This document shows, piece after piece, positions 42,200 to 50,901 of a stretch of DNA of 64,000 nt. The notes below the pieces were generated by a model that saw only the letters and a program-made list of their open reading frames with translations, was not told the DNA's origin and did no database searches. Both the position numbers and the translations under genes were made by a program. Every line of letters begins with the position of its first letter. The first letter of the stretch is position 1. The DNA comes from Sphingomonas sp. OK281 (GTDB lineage: Bacteria > Pseudomonadota > Alphaproteobacteria > Sphingomonadales > Sphingomonadaceae): NCBI RefSeq assembly GCF_900115295.1, contig NZ_FOVZ01000005.1:186001-250000 (forward strand). Direction: 5' to 3'.

Positions 42200-42214
42200 C
42201 GCCCCCGCGATATG
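42200..42214 (-). promoter_or_regulatory. Candidate shared operator, CATATCGCGGGGGCG
   Basis: One of the clearest members of the ten-site set, 62 bases upstream of E1 alpha and 80 bases upstream of the OYE gene on the other strand. Confidence 0.45.
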
Positions 42215-42294
42215 TGCCGGGCGGCGGTTGGATCGGCTTCACCGAAGCGCTGGAATCGGCCTAGCTCGCAACCTGAAACGAGGATGAAGCGCCG

Positions 42295-43413
42295 ATGTCC
42301 GACACCGATACGAGCGTCCTGTTCGAACCGTTCACCTGCAAGTCGATGACGCTTCGGAACCGCATCGTGATGGCGCCGATGACACGATCGTTCGCGCACG
42401 GTGGCCTCCCCGCCGAACCGCATGTCGACTATTATCGGCGCCGCGCAGAAGGCGGAGTCGGGCTGATCCTGTCAGAGGGAACGGTAATCGACCGGCCTGG
42501 TGCGCGCAACGATCCGGGCGTGCCGTTCTTCCACGGCGCCGCGCTGGATCGATGGGCGAAGGTAATCGACGCGGTCCACGCGGCCAGCGGCGCGATGGGG
42601 CCGCAATTGTGGCACGCGGCATCGGCAATCAGCAAGACGGCCGCCTGGGACCGCGACACCCCGGTCGAAAGCCCGTCGGGACTGCACGCGCCCGGCGAAC
42701 CGCACGGCGAGGCGATGACAGAAGAGGACATCGCCGACAGCGTCGCCGGGTTCGCGCGCGCCGCGGCGGATGCGAAACGGCTCGGATTCGAGACGATCGA
42801 GGTCCACGGCGCGCATGGCTACCTGGTCGACCAGTTCTTCTGGGACGGCACCAACGCGCGGACCGATCGCTACGGCGGTGCGACGTTGCGTGAGCGCGCG
42901 CGCTACGCCGGCGAGGTGATCGCCGCGATCCGCATCGCGGTCGGCCCGGACTATCCGATCATCCTGCGCGTGAGCCAGTGGAAGCAGCAGGACCTTAAGG
43001 CGCGGCTAGCCCACACGCCCGCGGCGATGGCCGACTGGCTCGTGCCTTTGGTCGAGGCTGGGGTCGATATCCTGCATTGTTCGCAGCGGCGGTTCTGGGA
43101 ACCCGAGTTTCCCGAAATCGATGGCGAGGGGGGGCTGAACTTCGCCGGTTGGGCGAAGACACTGACCGGCGCGGCGACGATGAGCGTCGGCTCGGTCGGC
43201 CTGTCGGGCGATTTCATCAGCGTCTTCCGGAACCAGGTCTCGGCACCGACTGATCTCGATGCACTGGTGCGGCGGATGGAGCGGGGGGAGTTCGACCTGA
43301 TCGCGGTCGGCCGCGCGTTGATCACCGATCCGGCATGGGCGAACAAGGTGCGGGCGGGCGACATTTCCGCAATGCTGCCGTTCGATGCCGCCGCCTTAGG
43401 GGCGTTCGTCTAG
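42295..43413 (+). CDS. NADH:flavin oxidoreductase (Old Yellow Enzyme family)
   Basis: A 372-residue FMN-dependent TIM barrel. LRNRIVMAPMTRSFA near residue 21 and EVHGAHGYLVDQFFWDGTNARTD near 170 are the OYE signatures. Such enzymes reduce activated C=C bonds of enones or enoates, and some act on dienoyl-CoA or steroid-like enones. The gene is divergent from the E1 operon. It could reduce ring double bonds next to ketones, a reaction complementary to that of the KstD-like protein. Confidence 0.9.
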   Translation: MSDTDTSVLFEPFTCKSMTLRNRIVMAPMTRSFAHGGLPAEPHVDYYRRRAEGGVGLILSEGTVIDRPGARNDPGVPFFHGAALDRWAKVIDAVHAASGAMGPQLWHAASAISKTAAWDRDTPVESPSGLHAPGEPHGEAMTEEDIADSVAGFARAAADAKRLGFETIEVHGAHGYLVDQFFWDGTNARTDRYGGATLRERARYAGEVIAAIRIAVGPDYPIILRVSQWKQQDLKARLAHTPAAMADWLVPLVEAGVDILHCSQRRFWEPEFPEIDGEGGLNFAGWAKTLTGAATMSVGSVGLSGDFISVFRNQVSAPTDLDALVRRMERGEFDLIAVGRALITDPAWANKVRAGDISAMLPFDAAALGAFV

Positions 43414-43536
43414 CGCAGGTCGACATCCACCTCCGATAGGGCATCGGTAGACCAGAAATCGCTGCGTCACCTGGTATAGTTCGGTGGTATTCCATCGGAC
43501 ATCCAGGCGCCTTCCGACATTGCCATCGCAGCTCTG

Positions 43537-43588
43537 TTCTCCCGCGAAGGCGGGAGCCCAGTCTGGGTCCCCGCCTTCGCGGGGAAAC
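43537..43588. repeat. Intergenic hairpin repeat family A, copy 2
   Basis: Nearly identical to the copy at 5021-5074, with the same arms and inner CCCAGTCTGGG. It lies in the 303-base gap (43414-43716) between the convergent OYE and Rieske genes. I see nothing else in that gap. Confidence 0.85.
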
Positions 43589-43716
43589 ACGGTTCACATG
43601 TCGATGGGGATAATTGTCGAACAGGCCCGGCATGGCGATTCCGTACCAAGACGGGCTCTCGCCGGACGCCGATCATCCCGATCGAGTGACGCGCCACGCA
43701 GGAAGATTCGCGGCTT

Positions 43717-45114
43717 TCAGAACCCCAGTTCGAGGATCTTGCCGTCGAAATTGCCGCCGAGCAGATGCGTCGCGCTGGCCAGCTTGTCGGAGGGGACACC
43801 CTTCAGATGGCCGTCGATGATGCGATTATAGTTGCTGATGAGCCCCTCGATGTCCTTCGACAGCCGCATGAAATCGAAGCCGGTGGTGTGCAGGCCCTTC
43901 TGCTGGATCGGAATGTTGGCGTAATCCTGGCGCGGGATCGGCGGGAAATCCTGGCTGTTGTACGGCAGGATGGTTGGTTCCATCACCGTCTCGTGCTCGA
44001 CGCCTTCGGCAACATGTGTCAGCGACCAGAGTTCGAAGGTGCAGCTTTCCGGCCCGAGCGGACGAATGCGGTAGGCCGACATGCTGGAGAACAACGGCAG
44101 CAGGAAATAGTTCGGAAAGATGAATTCGACCGCGTTAATCGGGTCCGATACCGCAACCGCGTTGAGATCGGGCACGTCCTCGCCCGCGGCGCGCAGCTGT
44201 TCGGTGATCTGGTGGTTCAGCATGCCGTACCACATCATCACCGCCTGCTGCGGATCCTCCGGCAGTTCGACGTCAGCGAGCTGGCGCGCGATTGCGACTT
44301 CCTTCTCGTGGACCATCCCTGACATGCCTTCGCTCAGCAGCCCGAGATGCTTGATTTGCGCCTTGATGTTGTCGCGCACGCTCATGTTCGGGTTGATCGG
44401 TATGCCGATGCCGCCGGTATCCATGCCGTACATCGCGTTGTAGAGCATCGGCGCGGCCTGTTGCAGCTGCGGATGCGTCTTCATCACGTGATAGCCCTCC
44501 ATGAAGGCCTCCATCGCGACTTTCCAATTCGCTGGCAGGACCGTCTGGTACCACCATTCCGCGCGCAGCTTGGCGCCGCCATGTGCCTCGATCCGATCCG
44601 TGACGGGGCCGATCGTGTCGCGGAAGGACGGTGCGTCGTCATCGAAATTGATGAACGCGCAGCCGCCCCAGGTCTCGACCCGGCAGGCGCGCAGGGCCAA
44701 GTCCGCAGAGTCGAGTTGCTCCTCGCTGAACATGTGGCGTCCATAGACGAAGGTGTTCTTGCCCTCGATGTTCCAGCGCCAGCCGTGGAAGGGGCAAATA
44801 AAGCCCGGCGTCTTGCAATTGCCGTGTTCGCCCTCGCCGACGAACGGCACGCCGCGGTGGCGACAGGCGTTGTGGAACGCCTTCACGCCGTCCTTGGTCT
44901 GGACGACGATGACCGACTTGCCGAGGTTGGTGTATTCGACATAGTCGCCGACATTGGCGATCTGTTCGAGGCGACATGCCATCTGCCAGACGTGCGGCCA
45001 CAGGCGCTCGGTCTCGAGGCGGTAGAATTCTTCATCATAGTAACGCTGCGTCGGGATCCGTTCGGGATTTTCTACCGAGAATGGAACGGGTCGTTCCATG
45101 TCCATCACGCCCAT
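43717..45114 (-). CDS. Rieske non-haem iron oxygenase, alpha subunit
   Basis: A 465-residue oxygenase. The Rieske centre is formed by CRHRG (near residue 84) and CPFHGW (near 106), and the mononuclear iron ligands lie in EGYHVMKTHP (near 211-220), the His-x4-His pattern. It would hydroxylate a substrate with O2 using electrons from a ferredoxin such as that at 37488. Start ATG 45114 has GAGG 6 bases upstream; ATG 45129 would add five residues. It is divergent from an NTF2-like gene that could be a beta-like partner. Confidence 0.88.
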   Translation of the reverse strand: MGVMDMERPVPFSVENPERIPTQRYYDEEFYRLETERLWPHVWQMACRLEQIANVGDYVEYTNLGKSVIVVQTKDGVKAFHNACRHRGVPFVGEGEHGNCKTPGFICPFHGWRWNIEGKNTFVYGRHMFSEEQLDSADLALRACRVETWGGCAFINFDDDAPSFRDTIGPVTDRIEAHGGAKLRAEWWYQTVLPANWKVAMEAFMEGYHVMKTHPQLQQAAPMLYNAMYGMDTGGIGIPINPNMSVRDNIKAQIKHLGLLSEGMSGMVHEKEVAIARQLADVELPEDPQQAVMMWYGMLNHQITEQLRAAGEDVPDLNAVAVSDPINAVEFIFPNYFLLPLFSSMSAYRIRPLGPESCTFELWSLTHVAEGVEHETVMEPTILPYNSQDFPPIPRQDYANIPIQQKGLHTTGFDFMRLSKDIEGLISNYNRIIDGHLKGVPSDKLASATHLLGGNFDGKILELGF

Positions 45115-45187
45115 CGCAAACCTCACCATCTTGTTATTCGGTCAAATGGTAAACCTGCGGCCGACCCGTACAAGCGCGAACCCCCGC

Positions 45188-45202
45188 CGCCCGCGCGATA
45201 TC
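45188..45202 (-). promoter_or_regulatory. Candidate shared operator, GATATCGCGCGGGCG
   Basis: Member of the ten-site set, between the divergent Rieske oxygenase and NTF2-like genes. Confidence 0.4.
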
Positions 45203-45286
45203 GCCGCACCGATACACGCGGGTCCGCGCTGGAGATCGTGCGGTCCGGATACTAGCCTTGGGTCGACCATGCGCGAGGAGCATCCG

Positions 45287-45811
45287 ATGACAGACACACC
45301 CGAGATGGCGGAAATCATCGCGCATCACCGTATCAAGACCTGCATCGTGGCCTTGGCGCGGGGCGAGGACCGGCGCGATGCGGGGATCATCTCGGGATGT
45401 TTCTGGCCCGATGCGAGCGTCAATTTCGGGATCTTCACCGGCTCGTTCGACGAGTATCTGGCGTGGGTCGTGCCCGGTGCCGACAGCATCCCGGTGACGC
45501 TGCATACGCTGGGACAGAGCCTGATCCAGGTACAGGGTGAGACGGCGGTCGTCGAGACTCACGTCACCGCCTATCACCGGATCGATTTCGGCGAGGCCGA
45601 GCACGACGTGATCCTGGTGGGCCGCTACCTCGACCAGATGGCGCGGCGGGGGGGCGTGTGGCGGATCGCCAAGCGGACGATGCTGTACGACTGGACGCGC
45701 GATCTGGGGGTGTCGGTCGACTGGTCGCAGGGGCTGATGGGAATGCCGTTCCTGCGCGGCAATCCGGTCGGGCGTGCGAACGGCGATCCTAGCGAAGTGT
45801 TCTTCGGCTGA
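45287..45811 (+). CDS. NTF2-like (SnoaL-type) protein
   Basis: A 174-residue protein of the SnoaL_4 group: AEIIAHHRIKTCIVALARGEDRRD near the start, VHTLGQ-like TLHTLGQSLIQVQGETAVVETHV in the middle, and GGVWRIAKRTMLYDWTRD near 132. Start ATG 45287 follows GAGGAGCATCCG. Rieske oxygenase beta subunits share this fold, and it is divergent from an alpha subunit, but the length and C-terminus also fit stand-alone SnoaL proteins. Role uncertain. Confidence 0.75.
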   Translation: MTDTPEMAEIIAHHRIKTCIVALARGEDRRDAGIISGCFWPDASVNFGIFTGSFDEYLAWVVPGADSIPVTLHTLGQSLIQVQGETAVVETHVTAYHRIDFGEAEHDVILVGRYLDQMARRGGVWRIAKRTMLYDWTRDLGVSVDWSQGLMGMPFLRGNPVGRANGDPSEVFFG

Positions 45812-45831
45812 GTTCGACCCGCACTACCATG

Positions 45832-45883
45832 TTCTCCCGCGAAGGCGGAAGCCCAGACTGGGTCCCCGCCTTCGCGGGGAAAC
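45832..45883. repeat. Intergenic hairpin repeat family A, copy 3
   Basis: Same element as at 5021 and 43537 with two changes (one arm reads GAAGGCGGAA, the centre CCCAGACTGGG). It fills most of the 84-base gap between two convergent NTF2-like genes. Confidence 0.85.
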
Positions 45884-45895
45884 AATCTTTGTTTG

Positions 45896-46441
45896 TTACG
45901 ATGGGACGAACGGTTCGCGCAGGTTCGTCAGCGGCCGGCGATACGAGAGGTCGCTCGTATCGCGCGCGACAATGCCGTTGAGATCGATGCCCGGGATATC
46001 CCCGAACGGGATTGGCAGCGTCGGCAGCAAACCCGAATATTCGATCACCGTACTCCGGCTCGCGACCCGCCAAGCGCCGTCGCGACGCTCGAACCGGTCG
46101 ATATAGCGGCCACCCGCGATCCAGTTGCTGTCGTCGCGGTTGCGCGCGGCGAACAAATAATAGGTCTCGGTATGCGCGGTATCGCCGTCGAGGTCGCAGC
46201 TATGGTTGAGCAACACGTGCTGCGTCGCGGATTGCCCGTGATCGTGAAGGTCGCGCGCCCAGTCGTACAGCGCGGCGGGCTGGCCGACGAACGGCCCCGC
46301 GGCGATCTCCGCATCGACGTGGAAGGCGGAGAGGAACGCGTCGCGGTCGAACCGGTCCATGCCGCGCGCGAACCGGGTCAAGGCGTCGAGGATATCCTGT
46401 CGGTCGAGAAGCTCGCCGAGGCGCACCAAAGGGTCGGTCAT
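45896..46441 (-). CDS. NTF2-like (SnoaL-type) protein
   Basis: A 181-residue SnoaL_4-type protein: LLDRQDILDALTRFARGMDRFDRDAF near residues 11-36, HVLLNHSCDLDGDTAHTETYYLF in the core, and RRDGAWRVASRSTVIEYSGL near 118. Its ATG overlaps the SDR stop by four bases, so it is the third gene of the minus-strand operon CoA-transferase, SDR, NTF2-like. A small isomerase or dehydratase role is possible. It resembles the 45287 protein. Confidence 0.75.
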   Translation of the reverse strand: MTDPLVRLGELLDRQDILDALTRFARGMDRFDRDAFLSAFHVDAEIAAGPFVGQPAALYDWARDLHDHGQSATQHVLLNHSCDLDGDTAHTETYYLFAARNRDDSNWIAGGRYIDRFERRDGAWRVASRSTVIEYSGLLPTLPIPFGDIPGIDLNGIVARDTSDLSYRRPLTNLREPFVPS

Positions 46442-47313
46442 CGTGGTTGCTCCGCTATGGGTTTCCAGATCGGCGATCCACGCTGTTCGCGCAGCGACGG
46501 GATGATCTTCCCATCGATATCCGTCACGCCGTATTCCTGTGCCAGTTCGGCGGTGATGAAGGTCCCGCCCGAATGCCGCGTGACCGCGTCGTCGGTCGCG
46601 AGCGCGACGATCACGCGCCCCGGAAATTCGGGCGAGCAACCGACCAGTGGATTGGTGACGATGCTCGCCTTCATCGCCGGGTTGTTCTCGATGTTGCGAT
46701 TGGCGCGCTCGGTGAAGGTCAGTCCCTGCCACAGCGAGATCGACGTCACGTCGTGTGGCTGCAGATCAATCGCCATGTCGCGTGCCATCCGGTCGACCGC
46801 GGCCTTGCAGGTGCCGAACACGACGCCATAGGTGTAAGTGACGCCGACATAGCCCGAGATCGCGACGATCAGCCCCGATTTCTGCGGCGCCATTATCCTG
46901 GCCGCATGCCACGCCGCGACGAAGTTCGACTTCACGCCGACATCGACCATCTGCCAGTTGGACAGCGGCTTTTCCCAGAACGTCCCCGGCTCGGTCAGGT
47001 CCTCGGGCAGCGCGAAGGCGTTGTTGACGAGGATGTCCAGCCGGCCCTGCTCGCGTGCGACCTGTTCGAACAGCGCCGCGACCTGATCGTCGTCGGCGTG
47101 GTCGACCTGAACCGCGATTCCCCTGCCGCCGCGCGCGTCGCACTCCGCCGCGGTCTGGCCGACGGTGCCGGGCAGCGCGTGATCGCCCGCCGCGACCGAC
47201 CGGCCGGTAACGTAGACCGTCGCGCCCTCCTCGGCCAGCGCAAGCGCGATGCCCTTACCGATGCCGCGGCTGGCACCCGTCACGACGGCAACCTTGCCGG
47301 TCAGTTTACCCAT
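46438..47313 (-). CDS. DHRS1-like SDR with phenylalanine in place of the catalytic tyrosine
   Basis: A 291-residue SDR with a normal cofactor loop (VTGASRGIGKG near residue 11) and NNAF near 97. The active-site motif reads FGTCK (Phe166, Lys170) where DHRS1-like relatives have YGVGK, and the codon is TTC. A tyrosine at 162 is one helical turn away and might substitute. Otherwise reductase activity would be lost. The start overlaps the CoA-transferase end by 8 bases. The rest of the protein, including SLWQGLTFTE, is well kept, which argues against decay. Confidence 0.85.
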   Translation of the reverse strand: MGKLTGKVAVVTGASRGIGKGIALALAEEGATVYVTGRSVAAGDHALPGTVGQTAAECDARGGRGIAVQVDHADDDQVAALFEQVAREQGRLDILVNNAFALPEDLTEPGTFWEKPLSNWQMVDVGVKSNFVAAWHAARIMAPQKSGLIVAISGYVGVTYTYGVVFGTCKAAVDRMARDMAIDLQPHDVTSISLWQGLTFTERANRNIENNPAMKASIVTNPLVGCSPEFPGRVIVALATDDAVTRHSGGTFITAELAQEYGVTDIDGKIIPSLREQRGSPIWKPIAEQPR

Positions 47314-48472
47314 GTCGCTGCTCTCCCGTCTGTAGTTCGGCCAATATCGCATCGGTGTCCGCACCCAGCGTGGGCGCCGGCCCCGCAACCTTGCCCGGTG
47401 TCCTCGAAAAGCTTGCCGGAACGCCCGGAAAGGTGATTGGCCCGTTCGGCGAGTCGATCGTCTCGAAAAAGCCGACCGCTTTCAGGTGCGCGTTGTCGAA
47501 CAGGTCGTCCGGCGTCCCGATCGGCGTTGCCGGCACGCCGATCGTCCGCAACAGGTCGAGCCATTCCTGCGTCGTCCGCTCGAGGAACGTCTCGCCGAGC
47601 AGGCCGTACATCCGGTCAATCTGTTTGGCCCGCTGGCCGAGCGTTGCCATGTCTGGGCCCGCCCAAGCCGGCTTCACCGCGCCGACGAAGGCGTTCCAGT
47701 GGCGATCGTTATAGACCAGCGCGGAGATATAGCCGTTGCGCGTCTTGTACGGCCGGCGTCCCGGCGCGACGACGCGCGGGTATACCGCCGGACCCAGCTT
47801 GGGGCTGAACATCGCGCCGTTGGCATGCTCGACCAGCATGAACGAGGACATCGTCTCGAACATTCCGACCTCGACCTCCTGGCCCTCGCCGGTGCGTTCG
47901 CGGTGGAACAGCGCCATCGTCGTCGCATACAGCGCGGTCAGCCCGGCGACCTTGTCGGCGACGATCGTCCCGACATAGCTCGCCTCGCCGGTCAGCATCT
48001 GCTGCACGGCCGCCAGCCCGCATTCGCCCTGGATCGTGTCGTCGTAGGCGGGCTGGTCGCGCTCCGGCCCGTCGCGGCCATAGCCATAGCAATTGGTGTA
48101 GACGATGTTCGGATTGATCGCCGCGACCGCCGCATAGTCGAAGCCGAGCTTGGCGATCGCCTTGGCGCGCATCGAATGGATGAACACGTCCGCGCGCGCG
48201 ATCAGTTTGCGGAGTGCCGCCTTGCCCTCTTCGCTGCGGAGGTCGAGGACGATACTGCGCTTGCCGCGGTTGACGTTGACGAACACGCCCGCGAGCCCGT
48301 GCTCCGGCCCGACCGAGATGTAGCGCGCATCGTCGCCCGCGGGCGGTTCGACCTTGATGACGTGAGCACCCATGTCGGCCATGATCTGCGTGGCGTAGGG
48401 GCCGAAGACGATGCTCGTCAGGTCGACGACCTTGATGCCGGACAGGGGGCCGTGGCCTGCCTTACTTTCCAT
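47306..48472 (-). CDS. Class III (CaiB/BaiF) CoA-transferase
   Basis: A 388-residue protein with GIKVVDLTSIVFGPYATQIMADMGAHVIKVE at the start, the aspartate in ADKVAGL (near residue 173) at the catalytic position, and FHRERTGEGQEVEVGMFE next. It resembles the transferase at 20040 in family but not closely. First gene of the operon with SDR and NTF2-like genes. It could activate an acid by CoA transfer from an acyl-CoA donor. Confidence 0.9.
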   Translation of the reverse strand: MESKAGHGPLSGIKVVDLTSIVFGPYATQIMADMGAHVIKVEPPAGDDARYISVGPEHGLAGVFVNVNRGKRSIVLDLRSEEGKAALRKLIARADVFIHSMRAKAIAKLGFDYAAVAAINPNIVYTNCYGYGRDGPERDQPAYDDTIQGECGLAAVQQMLTGEASYVGTIVADKVAGLTALYATTMALFHRERTGEGQEVEVGMFETMSSFMLVEHANGAMFSPKLGPAVYPRVVAPGRRPYKTRNGYISALVYNDRHWNAFVGAVKPAWAGPDMATLGQRAKQIDRMYGLLGETFLERTTQEWLDLLRTIGVPATPIGTPDDLFDNAHLKAVGFFETIDSPNGPITFPGVPASFSRTPGKVAGPAPTLGADTDAILAELQTGEQRHG

Positions 48473-48509
48473 GAACCGCTCCCATTGATCGGGTTCCGCT
48501 ACTTTTATG

Positions 48510-48631
48510 ATCCTCCCCCGCGAGGGGGAGGTGGCGCCGACGGCGACGGAGGGGGGGATACGAAACGGACGTGGCGACTGCCTCCCCCTCCGTCAGGCTA
48601 TGCCTGCCACCTCCCCCTTGCGGGGGAGGAT
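48510..48631. repeat. Long inverted repeat (family C)
   Basis: The outer arms, 48510-48535 and 48606-48631, are 26 bases with one mismatch, each containing CCTCCCCC/GGGGGAGG. Inner arms GACGGAGGGGG and CCCCCTCCGTC nest inside. It lies in the 317-base gap (48473-48789) between divergent genes, which otherwise holds one candidate operator at 48684 and no gene. Confidence 0.85.
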
Positions 48632-48683
48632 TGCAGGACTGAACATCGATCGGAACTAGAGCACCGCAGATGCCGAATCCATT

Positions 48684-48698
48684 CGCCGGAGCGATATG
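48684..48698 (-). promoter_or_regulatory. Candidate shared operator, CATATCGCTCCGGCG
   Basis: Member of the ten-site set in the divergent region between the CoA-transferase operon and the acyl-CoA dehydrogenase at 48790. Confidence 0.4.
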
Positions 48699-48789
48699 TC
48701 GCGGGATGGTCCGGGGCTCGCGTTGTCGCACCGGGAGGTGACTGCTAGCCGCCGGGCTTACATATCTCGCCAGACAAGGTCGATCGCCC

Positions 48790-49956
48790 GTGGATTTTGC
48801 CTTTACCCAGGACCAGCAGAACATCCGCGACGCGGTGCTGAAGCAATGCGCGCTGTTCTCGGACGATTACTGGCTCGAACGCGACCATGAGGGCGTCTAT
48901 CCGCACGACTTCCACAAATCGATGGCGGAAGCGGGCTGGCTCGGCGTGGCGATGCCCGAGGCGTATGGTGGCGCCGGGCTCGGCATAACCGAGGCGGCGA
49001 TCATGATGCAGGCGGTCGCCGAGGCCGGCGGCGGAATGACCGCGGCTTCGACGATCCACGGCCCGGTGTTCAGCCTCGAGCCGATCGACATGTTCGGCAC
49101 CGAGGAGCAGAAGCAGCGGATGATCCCGCCCATCCTGTCGGGCGCGGAGAAGATGTGCTTTGCCGTGACGGAGCCCAATACTGGGCTCGACACAACCAAG
49201 CTGAAGACGCGCGCCGAACAGGTCGACGGCGGCTACCGCGTCAACGGCGAGAAGATCTGGATCACCAACGCGCACATCGCCGACAAGATGATGCTGCTAG
49301 CGCGCACCACGCCGATCGACGAGGTCGAGAACAAGACGCACGGGCTCACGCTGTTCTACACCACGCTCGATCGCAGCAAGATCGAGCACCGGCTGATCCC
49401 CAAGATGGGGCGCCACGCGGTCGGATCGAACATGCTGTTCATCAACGACCTCTTCATCCCTGACGAGGATCGGATCGGCGCGGAGGGGCAGGGGTTCCGG
49501 ATCATCCTGAAGGGGCTGAACCCCGAGCGCATCCTGCTCGGCGCGGAGGCGATCGGGATCGGCCGCAATGCGATCCAGCGCGCCGCGCGTTATGCTCGCG
49601 AGCGGGTCGTGTTCGATCGGCCGATCGGCATGAACCAGGGGATCCAGCATCCGCTCGCCAAATGCTGGGCGCAGCTGGAGGCGGCGAACCTGATGGTGAT
49701 GCAGGCCGCGACCAAGTTCGACAAGGGCGAGGACTGCGGGGTCGAGGCAAATGCCGGCAAGTATCTGGCGGCGGAGTTCGCGTTCGAGGCGTGCCACACT
49801 GCGATGCTGACGCTGGGCGGGATGGGCTATGCGCAGGAATATCATGTCGAACGGCTGCTGCGCGAGGTGCTGATCCCGCGGACTGCGCCGGTGAGCCCGC
49901 ACATGATCCTGAACTTCATCGCCGAAAAGGTGCTGGAATTGCCCAAGAGCTACTGA
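48790..49956 (+). CDS. Acyl-CoA dehydrogenase
   Basis: A 388-residue stand-alone dehydrogenase: MPEAYGGAGLGITEAAIMMQ near residue 55, CFAVTEPNTGLDTTKLKTRA near 122 with a TGLD variant of the usual GSD, and YAQEYHVERLLREVLIPR at the end. GTG start. Unlike the pairs elsewhere it has no short partner. It precedes a CitE-like lyase and a CoA-transferase on the same strand, so it may supply the unsaturated CoA ester used by them. Confidence 0.88.
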   Translation: MDFAFTQDQQNIRDAVLKQCALFSDDYWLERDHEGVYPHDFHKSMAEAGWLGVAMPEAYGGAGLGITEAAIMMQAVAEAGGGMTAASTIHGPVFSLEPIDMFGTEEQKQRMIPPILSGAEKMCFAVTEPNTGLDTTKLKTRAEQVDGGYRVNGEKIWITNAHIADKMMLLARTTPIDEVENKTHGLTLFYTTLDRSKIEHRLIPKMGRHAVGSNMLFINDLFIPDEDRIGAEGQGFRIILKGLNPERILLGAEAIGIGRNAIQRAARYARERVVFDRPIGMNQGIQHPLAKCWAQLEAANLMVMQAATKFDKGEDCGVEANAGKYLAAEFAFEACHTAMLTLGGMGYAQEYHVERLLREVLIPRTAPVSPHMILNFIAEKVLELPKSY

Positions 49957-50016
49957 CAAGAGCGTACGCATAAGCCGTTTTCCCGAACGCGGGAGACCGG
50001 GAACGAGGGGATACGA

Positions 50017-50901
50017 ATGTCCGACGCACCGCCGCTCAAGATGCGCTCATGGCTGTTCGCGCCGGGTGATAGCGAGCGCAAGATGACCAAGGCGGTCGAG
50101 GGCAGCGCGGATATCGTCCTGCTCGATCTCGAAGATGCCGTCGCGACCGAAAACAAGCCGCTCGCGCGCCGGATCGTGCATGATTTCGTGAAGGACAACC
50201 CCGCGCGTGTTCGCATCTGGGTGCGCGTGAACCCGCTCGATGGACCGTATACGCTGACCGATCTCGCGGCGGTCATGCCTGCGCACCCTGGCGGGATCAT
50301 GCTGCCCAAGGTTTACGGCCGGCAGGATGTCGATCGGCTCGACCATTATCTCTCCGCGTTCGAGGCGGCGAACGGGATCGATGTCGGGTCGACGCCGGTG
50401 ATCGTGCTGGTGACGGAGACCGCCGAGGCGATGTTCCACACCGGCGACTATAAGGGCGCGCCGCGCGTGGTTGCCTTGACGTGGGGGGCGGAGGATCTGG
50501 CGGATTCGATCGGCGCGAGTTCGAACCGCAATCCCGATGGCAGCTACGGCTCTACCTATGAGCTCGCACGGTCGATGTGCTTGCTGGGCGCGGCGACCGC
50601 GGGCGTGACCGCGATCGAGACGATCCAGGGCGATTTCCGCGATCTCGACACGCTGAAGACGCGCGCCGAGAAAGTTCGCCGCGACGGCTATCGGGGGATG
50701 CTGGCGATCCATCCGGCGCAGGTCGACGTGATCAACGCCGCCTTCACGCCGACCGAGGACGAGATCGCCGACGCGCAGGCGATCGTCGACATCTTCGCGG
50801 CGAACCCCGGTGTCGGCGCGATCGGCTACAAGGGCGGGATGCTCGATCGGCCGTATCTGTCGCGTGCGGAACATCTGCTCAGGCAGGTCGGTCGCGCGTG
50901 A
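50017..50901 (+). CDS. CitE-like (HpcH/HpaI) CoA-ester lyase
   Basis: A 294-residue TIM-barrel lyase: RSWLFAPGDSERKMTKAV at the start, IVLLDLEDAVATENK near 34 (metal and CoA contacts), TETAEAMFHT near 128 and ALTWGAEDLADSIGA near 151. Relatives cleave citramalyl-CoA, malyl-CoA or citryl-CoA to acetyl-CoA plus an oxo-acid. The stop overlaps the start of a CoA-transferase, giving the lyase-transferase pairing of the Yersinia itaconate genes ripC and ripA. This suggests a short dicarboxylate CoA ester. Confidence 0.88.
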   Translation: MSDAPPLKMRSWLFAPGDSERKMTKAVEGSADIVLLDLEDAVATENKPLARRIVHDFVKDNPARVRIWVRVNPLDGPYTLTDLAAVMPAHPGGIMLPKVYGRQDVDRLDHYLSAFEAANGIDVGSTPVIVLVTETAEAMFHTGDYKGAPRVVALTWGAEDLADSIGASSNRNPDGSYGSTYELARSMCLLGAATAGVTAIETIQGDFRDLDTLKTRAEKVRRDGYRGMLAIHPAQVDVINAAFTPTEDEIADAQAIVDIFAANPGVGAIGYKGGMLDRPYLSRAEHLLRQVGRA

